NCBI GenBank assembly: GCA_034508935.3
Contig: CM067443.1
Location: 101,690,590-101,754,589 of the forward strand
Direction: 5' to 3'
Length of the DNA stretch: 64,000 bases
Source of the DNA: Berghia stephanieae
Taxonomy: Eukaryota > Mollusca > Gastropoda > Nudibranchia > Aeolidiidae
The translations under genes and the position numbers were made by a program. Shown here one piece after another: positions 13,307 to 24,826 of the stretch (positions within the stretch are counted from its first letter, which is position 1; each line of letters begins with the position of its first letter). Below the pieces are notes generated by a model. That model was not told the origin of the DNA. It saw nothing but the letters and a program-made list of their open reading frames with translations, and made no database searches.

Positions 13307-16300
13307 TATATAATAATATATAATAATATAATAATAATAATATAATAATAATATAATATAATAATAATAATAAAATAATAATAATAATAATATCACGGAT
13401 TTTGCTTTGTACCCATAGGTACACATAATACAGTGCACTCTGGATACGTCGACGTTGCCTAAGTCGATTTTTACCCAAGTCGATTTTTTTTCTTGGTCCC
13501 TCCCCTTCTTCCTATATAACATTAGTAAAAAATTGTTTAAAACTCCACATAAGTCGATGTCGCTTAAGTCGATGTTCTTATCACTCATGACTACAATAAA
13601 ATCACAAATAAACAAGTATTTCCATTGGTTAAAAAAGCTACCAGTAAGAATTTTCAGTGGTTAAGAATATCCGCGAACGATTGGCGCACATCGATGTGAT
13701 GTAGATGCTTTGCCTGACGTCCGTGTTCAATGTACACAAGCAGTATCGAATAACTTTGATTTCTCCATCTCAAATTTTACATTGTCGCAAGATCAGGTTC
13801 AAGATTTTTGATTTGGGTCTAATCCCAGGCCATCCTATGTAATAGGCCTCTTAATTAGTATCAATTTATCAAGAATTCAAGTAAAGTCTTATTTTATTTT
13901 ATTTTTAGGAAGTAATATCATCTAATTCCTGAAAAAGAATAACAGAGCTGCACTACAAACCTTTTCATCTAAAGAGTTGGCTCCACACAATATATTTGGC
14001 ACACCCTCCTGAGGAAGGAAAACAACCAATTATGAATTGGAATTAAAATCACAACTGCTGAGAAGATGTTTTTTTTATATAAATATGAACACTTAGAAAT
14101 TTTTTTCCCATAGATTCAAGATATTCAATGATATTTGCAACATTTCCTGTATGTACTCCTCTAAATGACAATGTGAAATTGAATGTAAGCTTCAATTCAA
14201 TATAGAAAAACAGATAAAATGGACGTTTCGGGTTTCCCCTTTCTCAACAATACAGGATGAATGAAACACTACAGACAAATGAGATAATGTGGTAGTGGTG
14301 TTGTTAAGATGATTTATCAAAAACATTGATGGGCAGGAAATTTGAAAGAAAAAGAAGAAGAAGAAGAAGAAGAAGAAGAAGAAGAAGAAGAAGAAGAAGA
14401 AGAAGAAGAAGAAGAAGAAGAAGAAGAAGAAGAAGAAGAAGAAGAAGAAGAAGAAGAAGAAGAAGAAGAGAAGAAGAAGAAGAAGAAGAAGAAGAAGAAG
14501 AAGAAGAAGAAGAAGAAGAAAAAGAAGACGACGACAAAGACCAACAACACATTTACAAAACATAATCCAGAACATTTTATTTTTGGTTTTCTTGTTTTAA
14601 TTTTAACATCACTGTTATTATAAGTGTTTTTTCTTTCTTTTTTGTTTTTTAAATGTTCTTTCTTTATTTAATCATTGACTTCTCGTACAGGTACAAAAAG
14701 TGTAAAATCTAGTGGTAATTTGATAAAATGGGTTTTAAAAAACCATCCAATCCAGAAAGACCTACATAGACTGTATCCTGTTTGATACAACACGAGTACG
14801 GGACAGCACAAGCCAGTGGACTCCTGTTGTCTTTAGTACAGTTGTAATACGGATTGTTGTTCCAGTCTTTGAAACCCTCTGACGACATTCCACAACAGCC
14901 AAGCTATAGAAGACATGTGCAAAAGAGTTATATATTCTTTGCTTAACTAATAAAATAAAAAGGACGATAGAATACAAATCATTTTTTAAAAAAATAAATT
15001 TGCTTTTATATAGTGTAATATCCACTAAACATGCTCAAAGCGCTTTACAAAGGGTCCCTGACCAACAGCAACATGTAACATGTAGAACGAGACATGAAGC
15101 CTGTTAGGCGATGATACAAATTCTCCAACAGAGACAACGCTGTTGACAGCCAGGTACTCATTTTACACCTGATTACGGTGAGAGAACGTGTGTAAAGAGC
15201 CTTCTCCAAGGACTCAACAATGCGCCGAGCACGGCTCGAACCCAGGACCTTCCGATCCGAAAGCGAGTGTCATACCACTAGACCACATAGCCGCACACAT
15301 AATGTGACATTAGCCTATCCCATTTAAAAGTCCAATGTCAAATACTGAAATGTCATTCATGACAGCATATCATAAAGCTTGGATTACGACAACTATGGAA
15401 AATGTTAATACTTGCTCAGTGAAATTTCTACAATTACAAATACAAATACAACTATTGGTTCAAGTGTTATTTTGTGCCTTAAAAATAGTTTTTTCAAAAT
15501 CGTTATCAATTTCTACATCAAAATGTCAGGCTATGTAGTCTAGTGGTATGACACTCGCTTTTGGATCGGAAGGTCCTGGGTTCGAGCCTCACACTCAGCA
15601 CATAGTTGAGTCCTTGGAAAAGGCTCTTCACTCACATTCTCTCACCATACTCAGGTGTAAGATGAGTACCTGGCCGTTAACAGAGTTGTCCTTGTCCGAA
15701 AAAATGTATCATCGCCTAACAGGCGTCATGTCCCGTCCTACACGTTAAATGTTGTTGTTGACCAGGGACCCCTTGTAAAGCGCTTTGAGTGGATATCGCG
15801 CTATATAAAGCTCAATTATAAAAAAAATTACAATTACAAAATACCTCCTGTTGTATCCAGTCAACCAGCATCCGCTTGTCTTCTTTCTCCGTGTAAAGTC
15901 GTACAAGCTCTTCTCGTAGCGTCTTAATGAACATGTCTTTGAATTCACTGGACTTGAGGAAGACATAGACTGCGCCACCAACTTGCCCCATAAAGATGAT
16001 GCACAGAGTGATGTAGTACTGGATACAATAGGATTACAATTACAATAAAATTCAGTACATTTTCCTTGAAATCAACGATATAAATGAGCAAAAAGTGTGA
16101 AAACTTTTATACTGAGCTGCTAGAAGCTGTGGTGTGTAAAAAGTTATGAACAAAAATTAAAATAACATCTTCGAAAAGGAATAAATATAGGTCTATCTAT
16201 AAAGCAGGACCTACCATTTGGAACTCGCTTACTTTGTCAGTAAGGTTCTTGGGCAGCGTAGAAAATTTTAAGAAAAATCTAAAGACTCATCTTTTCCAGA

Positions 16301-19300
16301 AATTTTTATCCTAGGCATTTTCTTATTGATGAGTAAATTATACGTTTTATTTTTTGATTCCATTTTGTTGAATGTCAGTTTCATTTTGTATACTTGTATT
16401 GTTAGTGTGTGCGTTTGTTGTGTGTGTCTGACAGGGTCAGTATGAGTGTGTTTATGGTTTGACAAGTATATTGTAAAGCACTTTGAGGCTTCGGCGTTTA
16501 GCATTATAAAAGAACACTTTATTATTATTATTATTATTATTACTTTTACAAAGCTGTTACATTCATTTTTGTTCATTACTGAAAACTTTGATCTTCATGC
16601 TTCATGTAATGCTCCATAGAAGAACAGGGAAAATCGATGTTGAAAAAGAACAAAAAACGACTGTATAATATCAATCATGGGTGAAAGTTACTCAATGATA
16701 TTAATCCTGCAAAGGCAGGTGCTCAGAAAAAAAAATCCTGCAACTACCAATAAGAGGAAAAAAACAGAAGTGCGGTTAATTATATAAACTACTATAAACT
16801 AAATATAAATGGCGACAGTTGCCGTTTTTTTTTCATTTTCGAATTCCGGCCAGACAAAAAAAAAATGGCGAGACCTCTTTTTCAAAAATAAAAATCCGGC
16901 CATGCCGGATTTTTCCGGCGAACTTTCAACCATGATATCAATATGTAAGTCAGGAAAAGCCCGCGTAAGATATTTCTATGAACTACTTATTGATGAATTT
17001 TAAATATCCTCACTTCTCAATTCCTGAAAGTTCTCCAATTTCTTTCCAAATTTTAATTCATTATCTAAAGCATCTTGATTGCAATAAGTAGCCAGTGAGA
17101 TCAAATAAAAATTACCTATTTCTGTTAAGGGATGTCATAATTTTTTCTTGTTAACTTAAAGAGTTACAAAATCAAACTTTTCCATCTTCTTCTTCTTTCA
17201 GCTTATCCCGCAAGTTGCAGGGTTGCCATAATGAATGCCACATCTCCATCCATCTCGGTTCAGAGCATCGTCTTCCTCCAGGCCCAGTTCTTTCACATCA
17301 TCCTTTACCTTATCCAACCATCTAGTCTTTGGGCGTCCCGTTTTCCTCTTTCCCGCTAATTGTAAGTCCAATACTTTCTTTCCCACATACTCCCTCTCTC
17401 ATCTCTTTACATGTCCCAACCATTTCAATCTATCTTCTCTCATCTTTATTGATACATTCTTATTCTTCACTTCAGTCAACCTTCGCATTCGTTCATTTCT
17501 CACTTTATCTTTTCCATCAGTTCGAGTAAAAAAAGTGAAAAGTCTGTCAGAGCCACGAGGCCAAAATTTATCCCAGTTTCTCTAGCATGAAATGGACAAT
17601 TGGAATTGCTTGCTACCATTTGGATAGAACACTCATTTATCGCAAAGTATATTCTGCCAGATCTAACAGATCCAGCTACTCAATCACTGCTGGGTGGACA
17701 GGGGGTGTCAGAAAAAGATCTCAACTTAACCCGGGATCGAACTCAGTCCCATTGAGTGTGACACGAGTGCTCTACAAACTGAACTATTGGGAGCCTCAAA
17801 GCAATAGTACATTTAATAGTACATTGATCATATTGGATGAAGACACTCCTTTTTTATGGGACAGCGTGGGGCTCAGCAATACAGTCTTTGCTTCGTACCC
17901 AAAAGGTACAGAGTTCAATCACCCGCCGCGCTGTGTGGCTTTGAGCAAGTGACCTCGCCTTAGCTCACCTTGCGGCTAATGCCTGGGTTATTCCAGTCTT
18001 CCCTTGGAATAGACCCTAAAGACAAATTTCCCCATGGGGATGAATAAAGGGAATTTTATTTTTATTTATTTATTTTTTTTTAAAATATTAACCCAGATAT
18101 TCATGTCGAAAAGATAAGACCATCTCTCAAAATGACTGACAATCTAAGTGATATGACTAAGACTAAGAGTTAATACTCCAAAAGTGACAATTAAAAAGTT
18201 TATATAGTACAAACAAAAACATAAACAAATCATAAACTGATCAAGTAGAGATTATTTGCCAGCCATTAAACATTACTCCTTCCGTTTTTAATTTTAGGCA
18301 TTAAAAGTAAGTCTGCCTCTAAATAAGATTTTTTTTTTTTTAATAAGGAAAGAAAAACAAGAAAAAAAAAACACAAAAAAACCCCCATAAAGTGAGAAAC
18401 TTTGTACTAATCGTTAACTTGTCTCTCCTAATAAAGCCAAAATTCATCCAAAAACTTTTCGTAATCAGTTGTTGGAAATTTAAAATTAAATTTCAATTAT
18501 TTTGAAGAGGAATAGTTTTCCTGCTGATTCCAGTAAATAAGAACCACAAAACGATTAGAAAAAGACAAATTTAAAGGAAAACATTTAAGCAATAGACCCC
18601 TAAAAATAATAATCCTTTATCCTAACACAGTAACCTGACTTACTATCCCCTAAAAATAATAATCCTTTATCCTAACACATTAACCTGGCTTACTATTTTA
18701 TTCCTTAAAGCAATCGATTCCTAAAACTCACAATCACTTATCCAACAAGTAACATGACTTACCAGTTTTATAAGGCACGTATTCTCCCTCAAAGCCCCAA
18801 GACAGCCACAGAAACCCAACAGAAAAATGATGCACCCTGTTATAACACACAGAATGGACAGGTCTGTTATGAAGTCAAACACAGACTGAACATCTTTGAA
18901 GGAAAATCTCTCTTTCTCCACATGGGCCCACAACCCAATGGCAAGAAGACATAGACCAGCAAGCTGTAATAATCGTTATTGGATACATTTTAATTCATGT
19001 AAATTATGAAAATTTAAATTATTTAAATTTGAATACACGAATATAAAATTAGTTTTAGGGTTTATATAGAGAGCTGCGCCGGGGTTACCAATACTTAGCT
19101 TCTTAATCCATACCAACCATTCGTTTGGACAGAATAATAAAAAAAAAATATTTATCTTTTACTTGAATGTGTGCTCAAGGCGAATTGGACGTTCAGCGGA
19201 GGTTGGTAGGCCAAAGGCCCACCTCTCTAGTAGTTAATAATAAGCATATTAAAATCCAAAATCTTGGTCTCCCTAGACAAACTGGCCAAGATTTTGGTCT

Positions 19301-19593
19301 CCCTAGCCTCTACTTAAATGTAATGTAACCTTTTCCCTTCTGCTCAACTAGCTATATGAATGAAGAGGGACTTCATGAAGCAAATATCAACTAGATATCT
19401 AGACCTATCTATCTTCTAGTGATGTAGGTAATGAAAAAAAAAGAAAAAAGAACTACTGCACTTGGACATATAACTACTTCAAACTTTAACATTTCAACAG
19501 ACGACTTCTTACCCAGAACATAAAGTTCGAGAAGAACAAGATGTACTTCAAAACAGGGTTCACAAAGGTGTCTCGACTGGAAAAACATCCCAT
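11357..19593 (-). CDS. Tetraspanin of the TspanC8 group, Tspan33-like (7 exons, 289 aa)
   Basis: Exons in transcript order are 19593-19513, 18963-18763, 16018-15845, 14903-14766, 14008-13961, 12867-12751 and 11467-11357. All introns are GT-AG and all junctions are phase 0. The joined product starts MGCFSSRD, with a good ATG context (A at -3, G at +4). Four membrane segments are visible: about residues 13-40, 60-82, 90-115 and 235-258. The large loop has the CCG motif (C155-C156-G157), C174, C184, PYSCC (C190, C191), C206 and C227. Eight loop cysteines define TspanC8 tetraspanins, which in other animals carry ADAM10 to the surface and so influence Notch cleavage. N173 and N178 are glycosylation sequons. 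The 289-residue length fits the family (human Tspan33 is about 283). I infer a Tspan33-type protein; orthology within TspanC8 is not certain. No promoter motif or clear poly(A) site was identified. Confidence 0.93.
11514..11757. repeat. AAT microsatellite in the last tetraspanin intron
   Basis: It starts about 45 bp upstream of the exon-7 acceptor and runs about 245 bp. Confidence 0.95.
12251..12662. mobile_element. MITE family with ~30-bp TIRs (GATAATC.GTC..ATGGTGAAAA), copy 1
   Basis: TCCCTGACATAATCTGTCAG ATGGTGAAAA at the left mirrors TTTTCACCATGCGACTGATT at the right. It lies in the last tetraspanin intron. Sequence upstream to about 11830 may belong to a larger unit. Confidence 0.75.
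12751..12867 (-). CDS. Tetraspanin exon 6
   Basis: Residues 215-253. It includes YHTGCVSSV (C227, the last loop cysteine) and most of membrane segment 4 (LVIVGGIIIGFALPQ). The acceptor is TCCAG and the donor CAG|GTATGC. Confidence 0.94.
12973..13393. repeat. AAT microsatellite, about 420 bp, tetraspanin intron
   Basis: AAT/ATA/AATT mixtures; one of the longest arrays in the window. Confidence 0.95.
13961..14008 (-). CDS. Tetraspanin exon 5
   Basis: A 48-nt exon, residues 199-214 (EGVPNILCGANSLDEK), contributing C206. It lies between CCTCAG and a GTTTG donor. That the cysteine falls at the expected place of the TspanC8 pattern supports the exon. Confidence 0.9.
14167..14322 (+). mobile_element. 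FB1 single arm
   Basis: One arm (AATTGAATGTAAGCTTCAAT ... GTAGTGGTGTTGTTAAGATG) runs into the GAA array at 14350. The mirror arm is absent. Confidence 0.8.
14351..14528. repeat. GAA microsatellite in a tetraspanin intron
   Basis: About 58 GAA units with one interruption near 14468. On the transcribed strand it is TTC, a long polypyrimidine tract. GAA/TTC arrays of this size can form triplex DNA. Confidence 0.95.
14766..14903 (-). CDS. Tetraspanin exon 4
   Basis: Residues 153-198. It holds the diagnostic LGCCG, the sequons NCT and NRS, and ACAVPYSCC, giving six of the eight loop cysteines. The acceptor is TATAG and the donor TAT|GTAGGT. Confidence 0.93.
15008..15296 (-). mobile_element. SINE family A, minus strand, tetraspanin intron
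   Basis: A near full-length copy. Its minus-strand head is GCGGCTATGTGGTCTAGTGG, followed by a B box GGTTCGAGCC. It forms an inverted pair with the copy at 15529-15818. Confidence 0.9.
15529..15818 (+). mobile_element. SINE family A, plus strand, next to tetraspanin exon 3
   Basis: Head GGCTATGTAGTCTAGTGG, B box GGGTTCGAGCC, tail GCGCTATATAAAGCTC. It ends about 27 bp from the exon-3 donor region. Confidence 0.9.
15845..16018 (-). CDS. Tetraspanin exon 3
   Basis: Residues 95-152, from YYITLCIIFMGQVGGAVYVF (membrane segment 3) to VDWIQQE (first helices of the large loop). The acceptor is CCAG and the donor GAG|GTAT. A SINE ends only about 25 bp beyond the donor. Confidence 0.93.
16195..16545 (+). 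mobile_element. 3' end of a second CR1/L2-like LINE, in a tetraspanin intron
   Basis: The first 120 bp read AGPTIWNSLTLSVRFLGSVE then NFKKNLKTHLFQKFLS and TAG, the typical C-terminal end of CR1/L2-type ORF2. About 220 bp of 3' UTR follow, with TTGTAAAGCACTTTGAGG and an ATT tail. It is a strongly 5'-truncated copy, different from the one at 37.7 kb, and antisense to the tetraspanin. Confidence 0.8.
17195..17525 (-). mobile_element. LINE reverse transcriptase C-terminal fragment
   Basis: On the minus strand it reads KVRNERMRRLTEVKN, REDRLKWLGHVKR, stop, then EYVGKKVLDLQLAGKRKTGR, PKTRWLDKVKDD and DALNRDGWRCGI. WLGHV...GRPKxRWxDxVKxD...DRxxW is the usual tail of RTE-like and related LINE polyproteins. 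It is short and broken by an in-frame stop. Confidence 0.78.
17526..17812 (-). mobile_element. tRNA-derived SINE, family B
   Basis: The minus-strand head GGCTCCCAATAGTTCAGTTT plus GTAGAGCACTCG and the B box GAGTTCGATCCC are tRNA-like. The body matches the copy near 27.7 kb (GAGTGTTCTATCCAAATGG). Confidence 0.75.
17866..18065 (+). mobile_element. tRNA-like SINE, family C
   Basis: The head resembles a tRNA (GTGGGGCTCAGCAATACAGT, then GAGTTCAATCACCCGCC). TTTGAGCAAGTGACCTCGCC and an AT-rich tail follow after GGGGATGAATAAAGGGAATT. Confidence 0.6.
18763..18963 (-). CDS. Tetraspanin exon 2
   Basis: Residues 28-94, starting LAGLCLLAIGLWAHVEKERF after an ACAG acceptor and ending at CTG|GTAAGT. It completes membrane segment 1, the small loop and segment 2, with the family signature GFCGCLGALREN just after segment 2. 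Confidence 0.94.
19513..19593 (-). CDS. Tetraspanin exon 1
   Basis: This exon encodes residues 1-27, from MGCFSSRDTFVNPVLKY to NFMFW, and ends at a GTAAG donor. It carries the short cytoplasmic N-terminus, with a likely palmitoylated Cys3, and the first half of membrane segment 1. The ATG at 19593-19591 is the only start that gives the usual short tetraspanin N-terminus. Confidence 0.9.
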
Positions 19594-20460
19594 CCTGGTG
19601 ACTGCTGTCGACGATTTTAAGAGTATTTGCTTATGTCTGTATAGCAGCAAATGGCAAGACCCACGTCACAGATGAGTGTGGATATGTGGTCTGCTTTAAA
19701 AAGAGACCGGGTGTCCGTCAGCACATCCACCCCCACAGAATCACAAGAATAACACACTGTGAAAGTGAAGATGATGATACTCAAGATCTCTGCTAAAAAG
19801 GCTCCATCTCCATCGTGTGAGTCAGACTGTCGTTTCGAGGGGAAGTCAGATTTGTCTAAACTCCAGCCTCTGTGTCAAGAACAAAATCTTTATAGCATAC
19901 CGCTAACCATTCACCAAAATCTGCATTTTATTCAATCATTACAACTTGATAGCAAAGCTGAGGTGTTCTTTCTTCTGCTGGTCATCTTTATCTCACTTCT
20001 GACTGCTAGAAGATAGCCTACTTTATTTTCTTTTCAATCAAACACGGAAGCTCTCTTCCATTTCCGGGTTCGTCTTTTACTCTTAAATTGTCATGAATTA
20101 TTATGATGAGACCGATGAGTCAATGGAAATTACCATGAAAATTTTAAAAACTTAAAGCCCAATTATCAACGTTTAATGTAGAACAAAAGTGAATACGACA
20201 GATTCAAAAGAGAACGAAATGATTAAACAAGGAACGTTTTAAAGCTCAAAATGTAACCTCAGTCAACAACATAAAATTAAACGAGGGGAGGAGGGGTGAA
20301 ACGAAAGAGGCTTTTCATTTTATTTATTGATTTTCTCATGTGAGCAAATAATATGTTATATTATTCAGGCGGGATAAAAACATATTTGTATTTGTCAGAA
20401 TGATAAGGTATTTTATGCCGTGGAAACAGCTGCCATATTGGGTGGGAAAAAACATGATCA
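19594..20460 (-). promoter_or_regulatory. Tetraspanin 5' flank
   Basis: It probably holds the 5' leader and promoter. No TATA box or known operator stands out. A small plus-strand open frame at 19759-20016 has no recognisable similarity. Confidence 0.35.
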
Positions 20461-20466
20461 GCTTGA

Positions 20467-20665
<199 letters not shown>

Positions 20666-20803
20666 ATTATTATGATGATGATGATTATTATTATTATCAT
20701 TATAGATAATAGACAGTTATTTTACGCGAAATGAATATAAATGTAAATAATAATTGATACGTTTTGATCCGTGTGCTTATGAGTGAAGAGAAAAAGAGGG
20801 GGA

Positions 20804-20932
<129 letters not shown>

Positions 20933-20997
20933 TGGAAGTGAGCGCGCCCGTGTGTGTGTGTGTATATGTGTGTGTGTTTGTCTGTTTGTATGCTTGT

Positions 20998-21444
20998 GTT
21001 TAAGGGTTTTACGGCGCTTGCAACACATTTAGGTTATATCAGCGCCAGTAAAAAGGAAGAAAATGGGATAGTAAAAAGTTCTAGAATTACAATTAAAGCA
21101 CCCAAGAGAAAGGAAGACAAAGGGGAACTGGGAACAAATAGAGATCAGATGTAGATTCCAAGAGTATACTATCAATATAGTTAGTTTGAGATCACCAATA
21201 AGTCTCATCCGGACACAAGCACAAAATCTTACAAAGAGGAATACACTCAAATGCTTACATTATAAATTATAACAAATATAAAAAATACATAACAGAGAGA
21301 TGATTTACAAGGAAAAAAAGTATCATCTCCAAAATTAATAACTATGCATTTGACTGTTTCCCTCCCAGCGAGGAATCCGACGAGGGCCAGGAAAAAAACA
21401 TGGTAAGTACCTCCCTGCCCACCATGGGAGGTCTGGAACCCCAT

Positions 21445-21446
<2 letters not shown>
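20998..21446 (-). mobile_element. R530 with an internal deletion, flanked by GT repeats
   Basis: It runs from TTTAAGGGTTTTACGGCGCT to GGAACCCCATCC but lacks about 80 bp around the TCATTCCAAGACAAAGAC block. GT-rich DNA flanks both sides, so it inserted into a GT microsatellite. Confidence 0.85.
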
Positions 21447-21481
<35 letters not shown>

Positions 21482-21537
21482 ATGTGTGGTTGATTTGCCA
21501 TGTTGAGCACTTTACCGGTGGAAAGTAAAGCGCTATA

Positions 21538-21668
21538 GATAGAACGATGTTAACGTCACTCAGGCCTATGTTATTGGTTTGTTGTTGATTTTTTTGGCCA
21601 TCCGTGCTTATGAGTGATTCTCGCCAAACTTTCATAACCATACAATAAACGTTCTCGTCCTCGCTTCC
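21538..21668 (+). mobile_element. FB3-related fragment
   Basis: AACGTCACTCAGGCCTATG, GGCCATCCGTGCTTATGAGTG and the shortened later part match the FB3 arm. Confidence 0.6.
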
Positions 21669-21816
21669 GCGCACAACAACATGACGTTCTCTCTCTAATA
21701 ACTTTTCCGCCGGTGACGTCACAGACTATGGGTGACGTCCAATCAAGGGACGCTACTCTTCCGCTAATCTCATTCCTATATGAGTTATTTCAAGGGCACA
21801 CCTAACATCAATGAAA

Positions 21817-22165
21817 TCAATGTGTACTTAGTTTGAGGTCACCTAAAAAAGTCATCCAGCACACGATCTCACAGAAAGGAACACACTTCAATGCTTACGT
21901 TATTCATTGAAAACAACAATTAAAACTAAAACAATCCATTACAGAGAGATGCTTCACAACGAAAATAATATCATCATCAAAACTATAACTATCCATTTGA
22001 CTGAATCCCTTCCCGCCAAAGACCCTGTCCAGGGGAAAGAACGAAACCAAGTAATCTCGTTCCAAGACAAAGACAGAAAGCAAGTTGGAAAACAGATGTA
22101 GGGGTGTAGTAGAAACAGTAAGAAAGCTTCCTGTCCACAATGGGAGGTCAAGAACCCCTACCCAG
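21817..22165 (-). mobile_element. R530-related fragment, diverged
   Basis: It contains AATCTCGTTCCAAGACAAAG and ends CCCCTACCCAG. It is about as diverged as the 3.3-kb copy. Confidence 0.7.
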
Positions 22166-22231
22166 CGATCATCAAAAAACATATTAAATCAAATTAAAAA
22201 AATAAATAAATAAATAAATAAACCCAAAAAA

Positions 22232-22976
22232 CCTTGAGCAATCTTAATTCAGAATAATGACAAGAGAAAGAAATGTAAAGTGAAAACAGATATTCTAGGC
22301 GATAGAATACACAGAAAATGTGACCTCCCGGCCCACAATCGGAGGTCCGAAAATCTGACCTGGACTCCCAGCCAAGGATTCCCATCAGGACCAGGAACAG
22401 AAACAAAAAAATAAAAACGGGAAAGAAACTCAGCAACCTCAACATAGAACAAAAACAGAAAGTGACATGGAAAGGAAAAACAGAACAAAGACAGAGAGTG
22501 ACATGGAAAGGAAAAACAGAACAAAGACAGAGAGTGACATGGAAAGGAAAAACAGAACAAAAACAGAGAGAGACATGGAAAGGAAAAACAGAACAAAGAC
22601 AGAGAGTGACATGGAAAGGAAAAAACAGAACAAAGACAGAGAGTAACATGGAAAGGAAAAACAGAACAGGGACAGAGAGTAACACGGAAAGGAAAAAACA
22701 GAACAAAGACAGAGAGTGACATGGAAAGGAAAAACAGAACAAGGACAGAGAGTAACACGGAAAGGAAAAACAGAACAAAGACAGAGAGTAACATGGAAAG
22801 GAAAAAAAACAGAACAAAGACAGAGAGTGACATGGAAAGGAAAAAACAGAACAAAGACAGAGAGTGACATGGAAAGGAAAAACAGAACAAAGACAGAGAG
22901 AGACATGGAAAGGAAAAAACAGATATAGGGGATTGAAGATACAGCAAGTGAACTCTCTGCCCACCAAGGGAGAGCC
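22232..22976 (-). mobile_element. R530-related element carrying an internal minisatellite
   Basis: The ends are R530-like (AGATATAGGGG, CTCTGCCCACCAAGGGAG), but the AAGACAAAGACAGAAAGC segment has expanded into a tandem array at 22460-22920. A partial second copy of the end lies at 22232-22360. Confidence 0.7.
22460..22920. repeat. ~36-bp minisatellite derived from R530
   Basis: About 12-13 units of ACATGGAAAGGAAAAACAGA with ACAAAGACAGAGAGTG. The source is the R530 segment GACAAAGACAGAAAGC...TTGGAAAACAG. Confidence 0.9.
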
Positions 22977-23605
22977 ATAAATAAATAAATTAAATAGATC
23001 AATCTACCAATCACTAGATAGATAGATAAAAAAATAATCAAAATAAACGACAAAATAAAGCCAATATGTAACATAAACAATTTATTTATTTGCACTAACC
23101 TGATGACCTATCAATAAGTATAATTATTTTAAAATGAAGAAAGGTAAATGAGCATGAATACCATCATGGGGGGGGGGGGGGGGGGGGGGGGGGGAAGGCG
23201 GTGAGGGAGAGGGGTAGAACATGAAATAGTGTAAATAGATTAGAGAACAGGAGTATAATATATTACAAGTCATAAAACTCTACAAAGTATAACCATTTAG
23301 CGATACACACATACACATGCCACGCTTTTTCATATCAAACTTTTCTTTTAAAATTACAGACACAATCGAAATAATATACATAAACTGTACTTACATATCT
23401 ACAGAGAAATCTGACTCATTTATAAAAAAAATACAATGGTATGGTTTTAACAAATCAGAAATAATTACAAGAATGGAATACAGTACAAGGGCGCGGTGGG
23501 CTAGGGACATTTTTTTTTTTTTTTTTTTTTAAAGTATGTCATTTTTAAAAAAGAGATTACAAAAGAATCAGGGTAAAATTGCAGTTAAGTAAAGTTTATT
23601 TTTAA

Positions 23606-23606
<1 letters not shown>

Positions 23607-23654
<48 letters not shown>

Positions 23655-23665
23655 TATATATAAGA

Positions 23666-23714
<49 letters not shown>

Positions 23715-23800
23715 GGAGGAGAGAGAGAGAGGGAGGAGAGAGGGGGAGAGAGAGAGAGAGAGAGAGAGGAGAGAAGAGGGAGAGAGAGAGGGAGGGAGAG

Positions 23801-23838
<38 letters not shown>

Positions 23839-23852
23839 GAGAGAGAGAGGAG

Positions 23853-23890
<38 letters not shown>

Positions 23891-23891
23891 A

Positions 23892-23945
<54 letters not shown>
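23607..23945. repeat. TA array followed by a long GA array
   Basis: TA at 23607-23660, then about 280 bp of nearly pure purine GA/GGA on the plus strand. Confidence 0.95.
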
Positions 23946-23947
<2 letters not shown>

Positions 23948-23967
23948 TTTGTTTTTAAGTGTTTTTT

Positions 23968-24303
23968 TTTGTTTGTTTGTTTGTTGCTTTAGGTCTCTTC
24001 CAACACAATTGAGGTTATATGAGAGACCGCTGAAACAAAAAACAAGCAATCTAACAAAAATAGTACAAATGTAAATCAAAATCATAACCTAAAGATATCA
24101 TAAGCTAAATTATAAATAACCAAGAACAAACAGGCAAAAGATTTACAGAAAAAAAAATATCCCCTGTCAAAAATACAATCACAAACCAAAGAAACAGGAT
24201 AGGCTAGTAAAGAGAAGAAGAAACGACATCACTATCGGATCGTATACCTATGCGAACATCATAGGTATATGATTCAAGGGTGATGCTCCCATCCAACCAC
24301 CCG
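23968..24303 (-). mobile_element. Second poly-A-tailed retroposon family, copy 1
   Basis: A 330-bp repeat nearly identical to 48932-49264. On the minus strand it starts GCGGGTGGTTGGATGGGAGC and ends in an A-rich tail after GGTCTCTCATATAACCTCAA. No coding frame. It directly adjoins an R530 copy. Confidence 0.82.
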
Positions 24304-24826
24304 CTTTTTTAAGTGTTTTACGGCGCTTGCAACACATTAAGGTCATATCGCACCAGTAAAAAGGAAGAAAATGGGTTAGTAAAAAGTTCTAGAATTACAA
24401 TTAAAGCACCCAAGAAAAGGTAAGACAAAGGGGAATTGGTTCAAATAGGAAACAGATGTAGATTCCAAGAGCACAGTATCAAAGTACTTAGTTTGAGATC
24501 ACTAAAAGGCTCATCCAGAGACAAGCACAGGTTCCCACTAAGAGGAATACACTCAAATGTTTTACAAATCGTATATAATATAAAGAAAACATAATACAAT
24601 GCATAACAGAGAGATGATTTACAAGGAAAAAAATATCATCTCCCAAAACTAACTGTACATTTGACTGTTTCCCTCTCAGCTAGAGTATCCGGCCAGGGCC
24701 AGGACAAAACCAAGTAATCTCATTCCAAGACAAAGACAGAGAGTGAGTTGGAAGACAGATATAGGGGGATAGAAGACACAGTAAGTGCCTCCCTGCCCAC
24801 TACGGGAGGTCTGGAACCCACCCAGA
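24304..24826 (-). mobile_element. R530, near full-length copy
   Basis: From TTTTTTAAGTGTTTTACGGC to GGAACCCACCCAG. It abuts the end of a different retroposon at 24303. Confidence 0.85.

Noticed and set aside
14304-14623. Poly-E/K/R and poly-S/L open frames over GAA or AAT arrays (also at 55, 5287, 11445, 13116, 20400, 35720, 57035)
   Set aside because: Pure microsatellite translations without any flanking coding signal.
22194-22967. 257- and 232-residue minus-strand frames with SLCLCSVFPFHVT-type repeats
   Set aside because: These read through the 36-bp minisatellite derived from R530. Overlapping frames are equally open and nothing resembles a protein family.
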